Below are positions 12,522 to 12,597 of a DNA stretch of 12,597 bases, in pieces. Each line of letters begins with the position of its first letter. The first letter of the stretch is position 1. Under the pieces are notes generated by a model that was not told the origin of the DNA, made no database searches, and worked only from the letters and a program-made list of their open reading frames with translations. The translations under genes and the position numbers were made by a program. The stretch is from an uncultured Ruminiclostridium sp. (GTDB taxonomy: Bacteria; Bacillota; Clostridia; Oscillospirales; Ruminococcaceae), in the NCBI GenBank assembly GCA_934462775.1, contig CAKSIR010000062.1, positions 1 to 12,597 on the forward strand, read 5' to 3'.

Positions 12522-12597
12522 CGAGGTGTGGCTCAGTTTGGTAGAGCGCTGCGTTCGGGACGCAGAGGCCGTGGGTTCAAGTCCCGTCACCTCGACC
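12522..12597 (+). tRNA. tRNA-Pro (anticodon CGG)
   Basis: The cloverleaf is complete. The 7-bp acceptor stem is CGAGGTG (12522-12528) with CACCTCG (12588-12594). The D arm is GCTC...GAGC. The anticodon stem CTGCG/CGCAG encloses the loop TTCGGGA, so the anticodon is CGG and reads CCG. The T arm loop is TTCAAGT. A C1-G72 pair and discriminator A (12595) suit proline. CC follows at 12596-12597 and the window ends, so a genomically encoded CCA probably loses its last A to the edge. Confidence 0.96.

Overview
The window looks like ordinary chromosome from a gut-type Clostridia bacterium, most likely Ruminococcus or a close Oscillospiraceae relative. This rests on moderate GC, strong GGAGG-type ribosome binding sites with some TTG/GTG starts, consensus sigma-A promoters with 17-bp spacers, small Cys-rich DUF3795 and DUF6171 proteins, a GH51 arabinofuranosidase, and an intergenic palindrome cluster of a kind I associate with these genomes. 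The assignment is from memory of such genomes, not from a search. No phage, transposase, integrase or CRISPR array is visible.

Layout, left to right. (1) 1-197: a cluster of perfect palindromes downstream of a leftward HD-domain hydrolase gene (198-878). (2) A divergent promoter region (879-1019) serves the HD gene and a rightward unit: galE (1020-2018), then two AstE/AspA-type M14 paralogs (2076-3011 and 3008-3943) that overlap by 4 bases. The first keeps the zinc and catalytic residues. The second has lost most of them and is probably a pseudoenzyme partner. (3) A bidirectional terminator (3949-3969) separates this from a leftward operon read from 7545 to 3975: an MBOAT O-acyltransferase, a secreted VanY-type D,D-carboxypeptidase with an N-terminal 14-residue-period repeat, and aldose 1-epimerase. 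(4) From 7603, a consensus promoter drives nadA (quinolinate synthase) and a DUF3795 Cys-rich protein, closed by a 14-bp bidirectional terminator (9006-9040). (5) A leftward arabinose unit follows: abfA (GH51), a DUF6171 zinc-finger-like protein overlapping it by 4 bases, and araD. (6) The 11489-11839 intergenic region holds the abfA promoter with an operator-like palindrome, an apparently self-contained small RNA or attenuator (11643-11718) with its own promoter and U-tract terminator, and the pyrE promoter. (7) pyrE (11840-12496) and tRNA-Pro(CGG) close the window; the tRNA runs into the right edge.

Functionally this is sugar and cell-envelope metabolism (galE, galM, MBOAT, VanY), hemicellulose arabinose use (abfA, araD; araA and araB are not here), NAD synthesis (nadA without nadB or nadC) and pyrimidine synthesis (pyrE). 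The items most worth a second look are the small structured RNA before pyrE, the active/inactive M14 pair, the repeat-bearing VanY, and a TTGCAAAA-type -35 element shared by all three leftward promoters.

Several starts differ from the longest open frame. They were chosen from Shine-Dalgarno and promoter positions: 2076 (TTG), 7694, 8631, 11461 and 11840 (GTG).
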